A stretch of 64,000 nt of DNA from contig CAZCOS010000004.1 of the NCBI GenBank assembly GCA_964500605.1, positions 17,587 to 81,586 on the forward strand. The letters are read 5' to 3'. Of the stretch, positions 50,983 through 59,793 are shown piece after piece; within the stretch, counting starts at the first letter, position 1, and every line of letters begins with the position of its first letter. The position numbers and the translations under genes are program-made. The notes beneath the pieces are model-generated. The model was given only the letters and a program-made list of their open reading frames with translations, did no database searches and was not told the origin of the DNA. Origin of the DNA: Sterolibacterium sp964500605. Its GTDB lineage: Bacteria; Pseudomonadota; Gammaproteobacteria; Burkholderiales; Rhodocyclaceae.

Positions 50983-52518
50983 ATGAAAAACAATCTCTTT
51001 CGCCAAACTCGCTCCTCCATTTTGATTACTGCCTGTTTTGGTGTGCTGCTTTCGGGCTGTTCAGTCAGTCCGGTACGTTTCGAACCCAAGGAGATCACGG
51101 AGCGCGTCGAACAGGATCGGCTTCAGATGTACGCCCATCAGGAGCCCATCAATGGCCCGGTCTCCTTTCACGAGGCGGCGGCCCGCGCCCTGAAATACAA
51201 CCTGGACTACAAGCTCAAGCTGATGGAAAGTGCGCTGACCAAGAGCCTGCACGAAACCTCTACTTACGAGATGCTGCCCCGTCTGGTGGCGGGTGCGGGC
51301 TACGCCTGGCGCAACAACGACTCCGGCGGAACCTCGATCGGGATCGAAGACCGTCTGGTTTCGCTGCGTCCTTCTACCTCGCAGGAGCGGCAACACGATC
51401 TGGCTAATCTGAGTTTTTCCTGGAACGTACTTGATTTCGGGGTTTCCTACTATCGCGCCCAGCAAAAGGCAGATCAGGTATTGATGGCGGAGGAACGTCG
51501 CCGGAAGGTCGTTCAAAACGTCTTGCAGGACGTTCGCAATAGTTATTGGCGTGCTTTGGGAGCACAAAAACTGATTGGTCGGGTCGACGATCTGCTGCTA
51601 CGCGTCAATAAAGCACTGGAACATTCCAAGCAAGTCGAACAACAAGGGCTCATGCCCCAACCCGAAGTTTTGGCTTATCAGCGCGCACTGCTTGACGCCA
51701 TTAGTCTGCTCACCTTGCGTCGGCAAGATCTGGAACTGGCTCGAAGCGAGCTGACAGCACTTATGTCCGTTGCACCAGGAACGCCATACACACTCGCAGA
51801 CGAACAGGAAACCGCCTTGCCTGCCGTCCCCGGAAATCTTGAAGACTTGGAAAAGATGGCACTTGAAAGACGTCCGGAAATCATGGAGGAGTGGTATCGC
51901 AAGCGCGTGACCGAAAACGACATCAAGGCAGCCAAGCTGATGCTCTGGCCCAATCTCAGTTTGGATGCCGGTCTGCAATACGATTCCAACAAATACAATT
52001 ACAACAGCAACTGGACCGATATCGGTGTCCGTCTGTCTTGGAACATCCTTAAGCTTACCCAGTATTCCTCCCTAGAAAAATCCCATGAAAACCAGAACAA
52101 GACGGACGATATGCGGCGCATGGCCCTGTCGATGGCCGTACTGACCCAGGTGCGTGTCGGGGTGCAACGCTATGGACTGGCACTGTCCGAACTGAAATTC
52201 GCAGAGGAAAGCCTACGAGTTGACCAGAAGCTCTATCACTACGCTAAAGCCGCCACCAATACGCAGTTTGGCTCCGAGCTGGAATTGATCCGTACCGAAG
52301 CACGCGCCTTGCTGGCGGAATATCAGCGATATACGTCCTACGGCAATGCCCAGGCCGCTTGGGGCCGCGTCTATAACTCGGTGGGACTGGATGTGCTCCC
52401 CGAAACAGTGAACAGCCACGACGTTAAGGCACTGGCAAAATCAATGGAAGGAACAATGCAGCAATGGCAAGGGCAGGTCTTCAAATCCGACCGACCCGGT
52501 AAAATTGCCGCATTCTGA
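50983..52518 (+). CDS. TolC-like outer-membrane lipoprotein channel of the exoprotein module
   Basis: From ATG 50983 the 511-residue product has a lipoprotein signal (FGVLLSGC, Cys26) and the long alpha-helical repeats of outer-membrane efflux channels (AAARALKYNLDYKLKLMESA; QQGLMPQPEVLAYQRALLDA). It probably forms a trimeric tunnel through the outer membrane. It begins 51 bp after the giant gene and is followed by two adaptor genes, so it is likely the exit channel for the giant protein or for a processed product. It is distinct from CusC in this window, being lipidated and divergent in sequence. Confidence 0.82.
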   Translation: MKNNLFRQTRSSILITACFGVLLSGCSVSPVRFEPKEITERVEQDRLQMYAHQEPINGPVSFHEAAARALKYNLDYKLKLMESALTKSLHETSTYEMLPRLVAGAGYAWRNNDSGGTSIGIEDRLVSLRPSTSQERQHDLANLSFSWNVLDFGVSYYRAQQKADQVLMAEERRRKVVQNVLQDVRNSYWRALGAQKLIGRVDDLLLRVNKALEHSKQVEQQGLMPQPEVLAYQRALLDAISLLTLRRQDLELARSELTALMSVAPGTPYTLADEQETALPAVPGNLEDLEKMALERRPEIMEEWYRKRVTENDIKAAKLMLWPNLSLDAGLQYDSNKYNYNSNWTDIGVRLSWNILKLTQYSSLEKSHENQNKTDDMRRMALSMAVLTQVRVGVQRYGLALSELKFAEESLRVDQKLYHYAKAATNTQFGSELELIRTEARALLAEYQRYTSYGNAQAAWGRVYNSVGLDVLPETVNSHDVKALAKSMEGTMQQWQGQVFKSDRPGKIAAF

Positions 52519-52574
52519 AGCCTCACTGCCCTGCGGCAGCTCATAGCAAATGAAACGGGGTAACACTCACCAAA

Positions 52575-53399
52575 ATGAATTTACGCACCCTCTTTCGCGG
52601 TTCTGCCGCTGCACTCCTCCTGCTTTCAACCTTCCCAATCCAGGCACAATCCCCCTTGCCCGTGCCGCCCCCGGGTGCAAAGCCGCTCCAGCCCGTTGCC
52701 CGGGCGACGACAATACCGGCCACACCCGCCGAAGATCCGGATGCGATTCGCGTCCTGCTTTCACCCGAAATGGAAACGACCCTCGTTTCCCAGATGGTAG
52801 GGCGAATTTCGAACCTTCCGGTGCAAATGGGCAGCCGGGTTACAAAAGGCAAGCTCGTCGTCGCCTTCGACTGCAGTGAATCCAGTGCAAGACTGAATAT
52901 GGCACGGGCGGAGTATGCCTCCGCCAATGAAACGCTGGATGCCAAGAAACGATTGCGCGGGCTGGGCGCAGCCGGTGATGTCGAGGTTTCACTCGCTTCG
53001 GCAGATGCCGAAAAAGCCCGTGCCACCATTGCCTTGGCGCAAGCCCAGCTCACCCAATGCTCCGCTGTCGCTCCTTTTTCCGGACATGTAGTAAAGCTGC
53101 ATGTCAAACCCCATCAAGGCGTCAACATCGGCACCCCTTTGATGGACATCATCAGCGACGGCCCTCTGAAACTGCGGCTGAATGTGCCTTCGCGCTGGTT
53201 GCGCCAGATTTCAGTCGGAACACGTTTTGAGGTTAGCATCAATGAAACGGGACGCACCTATCCGGCAAAGGTCACGCTAATCAATGCGCGTGTAGATGCC
53301 GTCGCCCAGACCATCGAACTCGAAGCCCGCATGGACAAGGTAGAACCCGGTCTTCTGGCCGGCATGAGCGGAGTCGCCCGCTTCAAGGTGTCGCCTTGA
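52575..53399 (+). CDS. Secreted HlyD/RND-type periplasmic adaptor (short)
   Basis: The 274-residue protein has a cleavable signal peptide (ALLLLSTFPIQAQ), a Pro-rich linker, a barrel-sandwich (lipoyl-like) domain split by a short helical hairpin, and a beta-barrel end. Cys100 (VAFDCSES) and Cys162 (LTQCSAVAPFSG) flank the hairpin and could form a disulfide. It is shorter than CusB-type adaptors. It overlaps the next gene by 3 bp (TTGA). It is likely the periplasmic bridge between the TolC-like lipoprotein and the membrane-bound partners. Confidence 0.82.
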   Translation: MNLRTLFRGSAAALLLLSTFPIQAQSPLPVPPPGAKPLQPVARATTIPATPAEDPDAIRVLLSPEMETTLVSQMVGRISNLPVQMGSRVTKGKLVVAFDCSESSARLNMARAEYASANETLDAKKRLRGLGAAGDVEVSLASADAEKARATIALAQAQLTQCSAVAPFSGHVVKLHVKPHQGVNIGTPLMDIISDGPLKLRLNVPSRWLRQISVGTRFEVSINETGRTYPAKVTLINARVDAVAQTIELEARMDKVEPGLLAGMSGVARFKVSP

Positions 53400-54736
53400 C
53401 CCCTGAAGTAGCTCGCGGTTTTGACTCCTTTGCGGCGAACCTTGAAGCTCGTGCTCGCACGGCTGAAAGTTTGAATGAGCTGGCCTTTTCCATTGCCAAC
53501 GAAATTCACGCCGCCTTACCATTTCGTCAGGCACTGGTTTTCGACCACCGCCAAAATCTTTTGACGGTCTCCGGTCTGGTCAATCTGACCGAAGACAGTC
53601 CCTACACGCTCTGGTTGAAGCGGGCTTGGCCCTGGGTGCTGGCTCAACTTCCTGAAACCGGGGGCTGGTTTTCCCCCACGGCCGATGAGCTTTCTACCGC
53701 ACCCGATGATATTGGCGAGGGATGGCAGGAATGGTGGCCCAATGGTGTGCTGGCCCTTCCCCTGCGGCGGCGTCAGGGTGAGCTGCTTGGCTGGGCCGTT
53801 TATCTACTCGATCAACCACCAGAGGAACCCCAGGCCTTGCTGCTAGCCCGACTGGGCCAAACTTGGTCCTACTGCTGGGAAGCTCTCGCAGGCAAGCCAC
53901 GAAGCGGATTGATAGAACGATGGCAAAAACTATCCCGTCGGCAGCGATCCGTCATCGCAATTTCCCTGATCCTGCTCTTCTTCCTGCCCGTGCGCCAGAC
54001 TGCTTTGGCACCCGCCGAAGTCGTGGCCGAAGATGCCATGGCAATCACGGCCTCGCTCGATGGTGTGGTCAAAACCATCCACGTTCGCCCCAATCAGACC
54101 GTTCATGCCGGTGATCTCCTTTTTTCGCTGGATGACACCACTTTGCGCAATCGGCTGGAAGTCGCCAAGAAATCCGTGGCCGTAGCTGATGCTGAGTTGC
54201 AGGCCGCTACACAAATGGCCTTCGATGACAACCGGAGCAAATCCGAACTGGCTGCGCTAACAGGCCGTGCCCAGGAAAAACGGGCGGAACTGGCTGCAGT
54301 ACAAGAGCAACTCAGCCGGGTGAATGCCCACGCGCCCTATGACGGCATTGCCGTTTTCACGGACCCAGACACCTGGCAAGGTCGCCCAGTTGTTACCGGC
54401 GAGCGCATCATGTTGCTGGCCAATCCCGCCAAGCCCGCCCTGCAGATCCAGCTCCCTGTCTCAGACGCCATTGCGCTGGAGGTCAATGCACCGGTCAAGC
54501 TTTTCCTGACCGTTCGACCGCTTTCTCCGCTCAGTGGGCAAATCACCGAAACCAGTTATCAAGCCAACCTGACACCTGAAGGCATCGCCAGCTATCGACT
54601 ACGCGCCAGTCTGGATGACAAAGAGGCGCGCATCGGTCTGCGTGGAACCGCAAAACTCTACGGGGGATGGGTCACGCTGGGCTACTATCTCTTGCGTCGC
54701 CCCCTCGCCAAGCTGCGTGAAATCAGCGGTTGGTAG
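53396..54736 (+). CDS. GAF-like / single-pass / HlyD-type adaptor fusion
   Basis: The 446-residue product begins with TTG overlapping the previous stop. Residues about 20-165 look like a cytoplasmic GAF-type sensor domain (LNELAFSIANEIHAALPFRQ, then VLALPLRRRQGELLGWAVYL). A basic stretch and one membrane helix (about 186-200) follow, then a periplasmic HlyD barrel-sandwich with coiled-coil hairpin (DGVVKTIHVRPNQTVHAGDL; AHAPYDGIAVF). Such a layout would let a cytoplasmic signal be read by a membrane-fusion protein. The GAF call is by pattern and is less certain than the HlyD part. Confidence 0.75.
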   Translation: MTPEVARGFDSFAANLEARARTAESLNELAFSIANEIHAALPFRQALVFDHRQNLLTVSGLVNLTEDSPYTLWLKRAWPWVLAQLPETGGWFSPTADELSTAPDDIGEGWQEWWPNGVLALPLRRRQGELLGWAVYLLDQPPEEPQALLLARLGQTWSYCWEALAGKPRSGLIERWQKLSRRQRSVIAISLILLFFLPVRQTALAPAEVVAEDAMAITASLDGVVKTIHVRPNQTVHAGDLLFSLDDTTLRNRLEVAKKSVAVADAELQAATQMAFDDNRSKSELAALTGRAQEKRAELAAVQEQLSRVNAHAPYDGIAVFTDPDTWQGRPVVTGERIMLLANPAKPALQIQLPVSDAIALEVNAPVKLFLTVRPLSPLSGQITETSYQANLTPEGIASYRLRASLDDKEARIGLRGTAKLYGGWVTLGYYLLRRPLAKLREISGW

Positions 54737-54766
54737 AAGCGTGCCACATTCGCCCTATTTCTCTGC

Positions 54767-56863
54767 ATGAACCCCGGCGCGCCCCTCCCTCTTCCGTTGG
54801 CTCTACGTCAGGATCTGCAGCTCTATCCATCCGGCCCCGGGCAAGATGGCGGGCCGACCTGGGTCATCCAGGACCCTGTCAGCAACCGTTTTTTCCGAAT
54901 CGGCTGGCTGGAATACGAATGTCTCCTGCGCTGGCCTGGCAGACCCGAGGACATCGCTGCCGACATCGAGGCACAAACGCCTTTGTCGATCGATAGCGGT
55001 CAGGTTGCCGAATTTGCCCGTTTTCTTGACCTGCACCAACTCACTCTCCCCTCCGACGAGACGCAAAAACGTGCAGTCAGACAGGCTCGAGAACCGGGTT
55101 GGCGACATTGGCGGTGGTGGCTGCATCACTATCTTTTCATCCGCATCCCCCTGATTCGCCCGCAGCGATTTCTCGAAAACATCACCCCTTTGCTGGAACC
55201 GCTTTTCTCGCCGCTGGCCTTTTATACCCTGCTCGCCATCACACTCTTCGGCCTGTCGATGCTGGCCCATCAGTGGGAACACTTTTCTCACAGCATTCTC
55301 GACAGCCTGACACCGTCGGGTTTTCTCGGTTTTGCCCTGGCACTGATCCTTTCAAAATCACTGCATGAACTGGGACATGCCGTGACAGCCACACGCTACG
55401 GCGTACGCGTAGCACACATGGGTATCGCCTTTCTGGTGATGTGGCCCATGCTCTACACCGACACCGGAGAATCCTGGCGATTGCGCTCACACCGACAAAG
55501 ACTCGCAATTTCTGCAGCCGGCATCGTAGTAGAGCTGGCACTGGCAGCCATTGCCACGCTGCTATGGGTCATACTCGACGATGGTGTCCTGCGGCAAGCC
55601 ACCCTCTATCTCGCAACGACGGGCTGGCTGCTCTCCCTCGCCCTGAACTCCAGCCCCTTCATGCGCTTCGATGGTTATTTCATTCTCTCGGACCTCCTGA
55701 ACTTTCCTAATTTGCATGAACGTTCCAGCGCATTGGCAAAAGTCTTCCTTCGCCGCCATCTTCTCGGGCTCTCCGATCTATGGCCGGAACCTTTACCCCA
55801 AAAAACCCGATTTACCCTCATCGCTTTCGCACTCACCACCTGGGTTTATCGGCTGCTGATCTTTCTCGGCATTGCCCTGACCGTGTATTTTTTCTTCTTC
55901 AAGGCACTGGGGATTTTGTTGATGCTGGTCGAGTTGATCTGGTTCATCGCCCGGCCGGCCTGGATGGAGGTTGCTGTGTGGAAAAAACGCTGGCCCGATG
56001 TTTCATCCAATCGGCGTCGCCTCATTTACACCTTACTAGGCATTTCCCTGCTGATTGGTCTGATTCCCTGGCAACTGAACATTGATACCCAGGGTGTTGC
56101 GCACGCTGAACGTCAGCAACAAGTATTTGCTCCGCTACCCGCCAGCCTGCACGAACTGCATCCTGGAGGCCCCGTCGAAGCCGGGCAGACAATCGCCATA
56201 TTTAGCGCACCGGATATCATCGCGCGGGAAACACAGATCGCTGCCAGTGCTGAAGCTCTGGAACGCCGTCTGGCCGGCTTGCTTGTGACCCAAGGGGGCA
56301 TCAATCAACAATCAAGCCTGAGCCAGCGACTCGAAGAACAGCAAACTGCCTTGCGCGGTCTGCGTGAAGAATCCGGGCGTCTGACGATCACCGCCGAATT
56401 CTCTGGTCTCTGGCGCGATGTCTCACCACTACTGCGCCCCGGAAGCTGGCTGGGAACACGCGACGCGCTGGGCATTCTGGTTGACCCGAAAAGCTGGGTT
56501 GTCGATGCTTATGTCGAACAGCGTTTGATCGGTCGCATCCAGCTCGGCGCGAAGGCTCGCTTTCTACCCCAAGGCAGCCTGCGCGCGCTGGATGGGGAAG
56601 TCATCGAAATCGACACGACCCGTACCGCACGGCTTCCTTCGCTACTGGACAGCCGTCACGGCGGAAACTTCACAACTCTCCCGGACGAACACGGTCACTC
56701 ACCCACTGAGACCCTGTACCGCGTCCGTATCCGGCTGCAAGACAACCCAGAGGAAATTCATGAAATGCGTGGCAGCGTAGCCATTTCCAGCCAGCCTCGC
56801 AGCCTGATCTGGGAAGGGCTGAAAGGCTCACTCGCTGCACTCATTCGTGAAAGTGGGTTCTGA
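54767..56863 (+). CDS. Site-2-protease-like (M50) metalloprotease fused to PqqD-like and HlyD-like domains
   Basis: The 698-residue polytopic protein begins with a PqqD-like domain (about 32-95, DPVSNRFFRIGWLEYECLLR). An M50 core follows with the zinc motif HELGH (200-204) inside a membrane helix and the second ligand motif N-x2-P-x4-DG (Asn294, Pro297, Asp302, Gly303). About six to eight helices are predicted in all. After about residue 430 comes a periplasmic barrel-sandwich/coiled-coil part of HlyD type. Both catalytic motifs are intact, so cleavage is plausible. Its position suggests it is the inner-membrane core of the export module, where an ABC or RND pump would normally sit. It lies 30 bp after the GAF-HlyD gene. 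Confidence 0.8.
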   Translation: MNPGAPLPLPLALRQDLQLYPSGPGQDGGPTWVIQDPVSNRFFRIGWLEYECLLRWPGRPEDIAADIEAQTPLSIDSGQVAEFARFLDLHQLTLPSDETQKRAVRQAREPGWRHWRWWLHHYLFIRIPLIRPQRFLENITPLLEPLFSPLAFYTLLAITLFGLSMLAHQWEHFSHSILDSLTPSGFLGFALALILSKSLHELGHAVTATRYGVRVAHMGIAFLVMWPMLYTDTGESWRLRSHRQRLAISAAGIVVELALAAIATLLWVILDDGVLRQATLYLATTGWLLSLALNSSPFMRFDGYFILSDLLNFPNLHERSSALAKVFLRRHLLGLSDLWPEPLPQKTRFTLIAFALTTWVYRLLIFLGIALTVYFFFFKALGILLMLVELIWFIARPAWMEVAVWKKRWPDVSSNRRRLIYTLLGISLLIGLIPWQLNIDTQGVAHAERQQQVFAPLPASLHELHPGGPVEAGQTIAIFSAPDIIARETQIAASAEALERRLAGLLVTQGGINQQSSLSQRLEEQQTALRGLREESGRLTITAEFSGLWRDVSPLLRPGSWLGTRDALGILVDPKSWVVDAYVEQRLIGRIQLGAKARFLPQGSLRALDGEVIEIDTTRTARLPSLLDSRHGGNFTTLPDEHGHSPTETLYRVRIRLQDNPEEIHEMRGSVAISSQPRSLIWEGLKGSLAALIRESGF

Positions 56864-56895
56864 CCCCGTTTCCGGGCCAATTTCGCCCAGAACGC

Positions 56896-58314
56896 TCAGA
56901 ACGAATGAGCGGGGTGCGTGCCGATACTCATGATGTATTGCAATCCAAATTGTCTATCGCGGATATCGGGGCGGGAACGGTCGTTTGCGAGCTGCAAGCG
57001 CAGGCGCGAAAACGCGGAGGCAGACCAATCCACCATCAGGCTATCCCGTTTGGGTCGATAGGGTTTCAGCAAAGGAAAATCCGCTGAGCTTCCTATTCCA
57101 TCCTGAATCAAGCCCAAAACAGGGCTTCCCGAATCCAGATGATCGTAACGATACCCTACGCGCCAATGGGGCATGAACTGATAAATGGTCTGGGCGTAAT
57201 ATCCCGACTTACTGGAACGATAATCCCCAGACAGCCGCGTCCCCTGTACATCAGAATGCAGACGCCCTTTCTCAAGTCGCCGAAAATACTCCCCTTGCAA
57301 CAACAGGCTGCGCGACGAAGGATTGTTCTCTGGTGCCCATTTCCACGCAGCCTCGGCAATCCAGGTTCGGCTACGCCCGGTAAAGGCATTCAGCACTTCG
57401 TTACCATTGTGGTCAAAATCGGCATATTCCCGATCACGCGGCGAAGTCCCCAGGAAGGAAAGGCCCGCCCGCCAACGGTTTGAAGGACCGCTCTCTCCGC
57501 TGGCTTTCAGGAATGCCGCACCCAATGCGGAGCCATTCTTGTTGCGATCCGTCGAAGGAAAGCTTCCGCCCCGGGCCGCTTCAAAGCCTAACTCGATTGC
57601 ACCATTTGCAGGGACGCGCCATTTGAGCTGTAGGCCATCGTATTTCAAAGCCCCACCAAACATTGCCTTGTAAATAAGCGGCGCATCGACAAAATCCCAG
57701 ACGTGGGCGTGTTGCGCATTTAGATAACCCACACCAGAAAGAAATCGACCCGCTTTGACCGTTACATCCTTCCCAATACCGAGCGTCTGAATGTAAGCCT
57801 GCTCCACCTCTGCCCCACCGCCTTCCGAGGGCAAGGCCAGGGTCAATTGACCACGAAATAGTTTGTCCACATCGGCAGACAAGGCGATTTCGGATTCACC
57901 CAGGCTGAAACCACGTCGATGTCCTTCCGAGTCATCCGTCGCTGGAATGAAACCGCCTAGTACAGAGCGTTCCGCATTCTGTGACAAACGGGTCAAAGTC
58001 CCATTGAGGACCAGCGAGATGGAGGGCTGAATCATCGAATCGCTAGCATGACCATGATCCGCATGATCGTGATCCGCATGATCGTGGCCTGCCTGATCTT
58101 GATGAGCCTGGGGCACACTTTCTTCGGCATGGGATTTTTGATGACTTTCGGCTCGGGATAGTTTTTCTTCGAGCGCAGCAATACGCTGCTCGTAATGCTG
58201 CCGCATTTTCGCGACTTCCTCGCGCAAAACTTCCAGATCGGGATGAACGGCAATAGCAGGAAAAGAAGCCAGCGCGCCACAGGCGGCCAGCATCCCAAAA
58301 GATGAACGGGTCAT
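56896..58314 (-). CDS. His-rich outer-membrane porin-like protein (putative metal-related)
   Basis: The 472-residue product has a signal peptide (ending FPAIAV), a coiled-coil stretch (about 28-57), a His/Asp-rich segment (HQDQAGHDHADHDHADHGH, about 70-88) and a C-terminal region of amphipathic strands typical of a beta-barrel, ending in Phe as many outer-membrane proteins do. Similar proteins are found in zinc-uptake regulons; copper is also possible given the neighbours. The metal is an inference from the His cluster. It converges on the M50 gene and is followed upstream by a small secreted protein. Confidence 0.72.
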   Translation of the reverse strand: MTRSSFGMLAACGALASFPAIAVHPDLEVLREEVAKMRQHYEQRIAALEEKLSRAESHQKSHAEESVPQAHQDQAGHDHADHDHADHGHASDSMIQPSISLVLNGTLTRLSQNAERSVLGGFIPATDDSEGHRRGFSLGESEIALSADVDKLFRGQLTLALPSEGGGAEVEQAYIQTLGIGKDVTVKAGRFLSGVGYLNAQHAHVWDFVDAPLIYKAMFGGALKYDGLQLKWRVPANGAIELGFEAARGGSFPSTDRNKNGSALGAAFLKASGESGPSNRWRAGLSFLGTSPRDREYADFDHNGNEVLNAFTGRSRTWIAEAAWKWAPENNPSSRSLLLQGEYFRRLEKGRLHSDVQGTRLSGDYRSSKSGYYAQTIYQFMPHWRVGYRYDHLDSGSPVLGLIQDGIGSSADFPLLKPYRPKRDSLMVDWSASAFSRLRLQLANDRSRPDIRDRQFGLQYIMSIGTHPAHSF

Positions 58315-58373
58315 TGAGTTCTCCAGAAATGATCAACAGGCTGCACGCCGAAGCTGCAGCAAGAAAAAACGAA

Positions 58374-58730
58374 TCAGTTCAAGAGAACAGGCGGGGCACG
58401 GCCCTGAAAATGGGAAAACCGCTCAAAAAAGACAGAATCAATCCCGGCCCCCCCTCGAAAACCCGGCTCACCTGCTTCGGCGTGCCACTCGAAATCAGGC
58501 TGAAACAGCGGCAAATCAAGACCAGCAAGCGCAAAGCAGGTCGAACAGATGTGCGAAAACGATTCAGGTATTCCACCGCCAGACGTTCTGTCTTCCACCG
58601 AAACGGACAAAACATGCGAACGTCTTTGATCCCCGAAATGGCCAATGCCATGCGCCAAGCTGATCTGCTGCACACACAGCAGATCAAAGATCAGCAACAG
58701 CAAAAAGACAAAACGGCGGGAATACATCAT
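58374..58730 (-). CDS. Small secreted Cys-pair protein, possibly DUF2946-like
   Basis: From ATG 58730 the 118-residue product has a signal peptide (RRFVFLLLLIFDLLCVQQIS) followed by HGIGHF, and a HICSTCFALAGLDLP segment with a CxxC pair. Small periplasmic proteins of this type (DUF2946-like) often lie beside metal-related outer-membrane genes. It precedes the His-rich porin gene by 59 bp on the same strand and is probably co-transcribed. The family call is tentative and the function unknown. Confidence 0.55.
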   Translation of the reverse strand: MMYSRRFVFLLLLIFDLLCVQQISLAHGIGHFGDQRRSHVLSVSVEDRTSGGGIPESFSHICSTCFALAGLDLPLFQPDFEWHAEAGEPGFRGGAGIDSVFFERFSHFQGRAPPVLLN

Positions 58731-58920
58731 CACTCTTGATCGATCCGTGTCGTTCCATGTCAAAAGATCGGTTCGCATGATATCCGAAACCCAAACAAGC
58801 TCATGCACGCTTCAATTCCGATTCGGAGCCAACCCGGATCGACCGCTTATCCTGCTGAACCCCGGGTCAGCTTGACAATAAACGAGGGAAATACACAACG
58901 AACGCATCAATACCTGCAAA

Positions 58921-58949
58921 TTGGCGCGTTTTTAAGTGATCCACATAAA
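58921..58949 (+). promoter_or_regulatory. Weak promoter candidate for the lipoprotein pair
   Basis: TTGGCG (58921-58926) and CATAAA (58944-58949) are 17 bp apart, about 90 bp before the GGAGG ribosome site of the next gene. Each box matches the consensus at four or fewer positions. Confidence 0.3.
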
Positions 58950-59052
58950 AGATTGTGATATTCTTCAAAGCCGCTTGTCGTTTTTATGTCGTTTATTTGC
59001 CATTACACCCCCACCACAGGCCCTACTGGAGGAATCGTGAGAAAAAATATGT

Positions 59053-59793
59053 GTGTTGGCTGCCGCTGTGGCCTGTTTAGGTTTTACCGGATGCGCCACC
59101 CGCTATGCCGACGTTCCATCACCAACCCGCTACCCTAACGAAGATCAGCTCAAGATTCGCGCCGCCCGACACTGGCAGTTGATCTCCGAACACTTTGCCA
59201 AGCAAATGACCACCACGTTGAAAGACAAGCTCAACGGACGTGCACTTTATATTCCTGAGCCTGGTGGTGAGCAACCTTTCGTTGGTGGCTTCCGCGAATT
59301 GCTGATTACCTCCCTCGTTGCCCAAGGCATGCCTGTCTCCACGGTTCCTGATGGCGCACTGGTCGCCGACGTGCGCTACAGCATTTACGCCTTCAGCCCC
59401 AATCGTGCCGCTGCAACCCGTTTCTATGGTGAATACACGGCCTTGACAGCCGGTCTGTTTGCCGTTGGCGGCGTGCTCTCTCTGCCTGGAAATCAACATC
59501 ATCCCGCAGACGTCGCAGCAGCCGTCTTGACAACGATTGCAGGGGTCGAAGCCATGGACTGGATCCATGGTGAAGAGGTCGGACATGCCCGCTTCGCTGA
59601 GGGGCCTGTTCCACAATCGGAAATCCTCTTGACGGTTTCCGTTGCCGACAATAACCGCATTATCAGCCGCCAATCCAGCATTTATTACACGGTTGACAAA
59701 GAAGTCGGGCTTTACTGGAACAAGCCTTACGCCGGTCACACGATAAAAGTCGTTGGAGACTGTGGTCAGGAGGTTAGCAAATGCGCACGCTGA
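59053..59793 (+). CDS. Lipoprotein of unknown function, partner of FlgO-like protein
   Basis: The 246-residue reading has a lipoprotein signal with lipobox GFTGC and a mature domain without a recognised family. A hydrophobic segment (TALTAGLFAVGGVLSLPG) lies mid-protein. The only in-frame start is GTG 59053, without a ribosome site and without the usual basic residues. A perfect GGAGG followed by GTG at 59037 is out of frame; one fewer A in the A6 run at 59042-59047 would join them as MRKICVLAAAVACLG, an ideal lipoprotein signal. It overlaps the FlgO-like gene by 13 bp. Confidence 0.65.
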   Translation: MLAAAVACLGFTGCATRYADVPSPTRYPNEDQLKIRAARHWQLISEHFAKQMTTTLKDKLNGRALYIPEPGGEQPFVGGFRELLITSLVAQGMPVSTVPDGALVADVRYSIYAFSPNRAAATRFYGEYTALTAGLFAVGGVLSLPGNQHHPADVAAAVLTTIAGVEAMDWIHGEEVGHARFAEGPVPQSEILLTVSVADNNRIISRQSSIYYTVDKEVGLYWNKPYAGHTIKVVGDCGQEVSKCAR

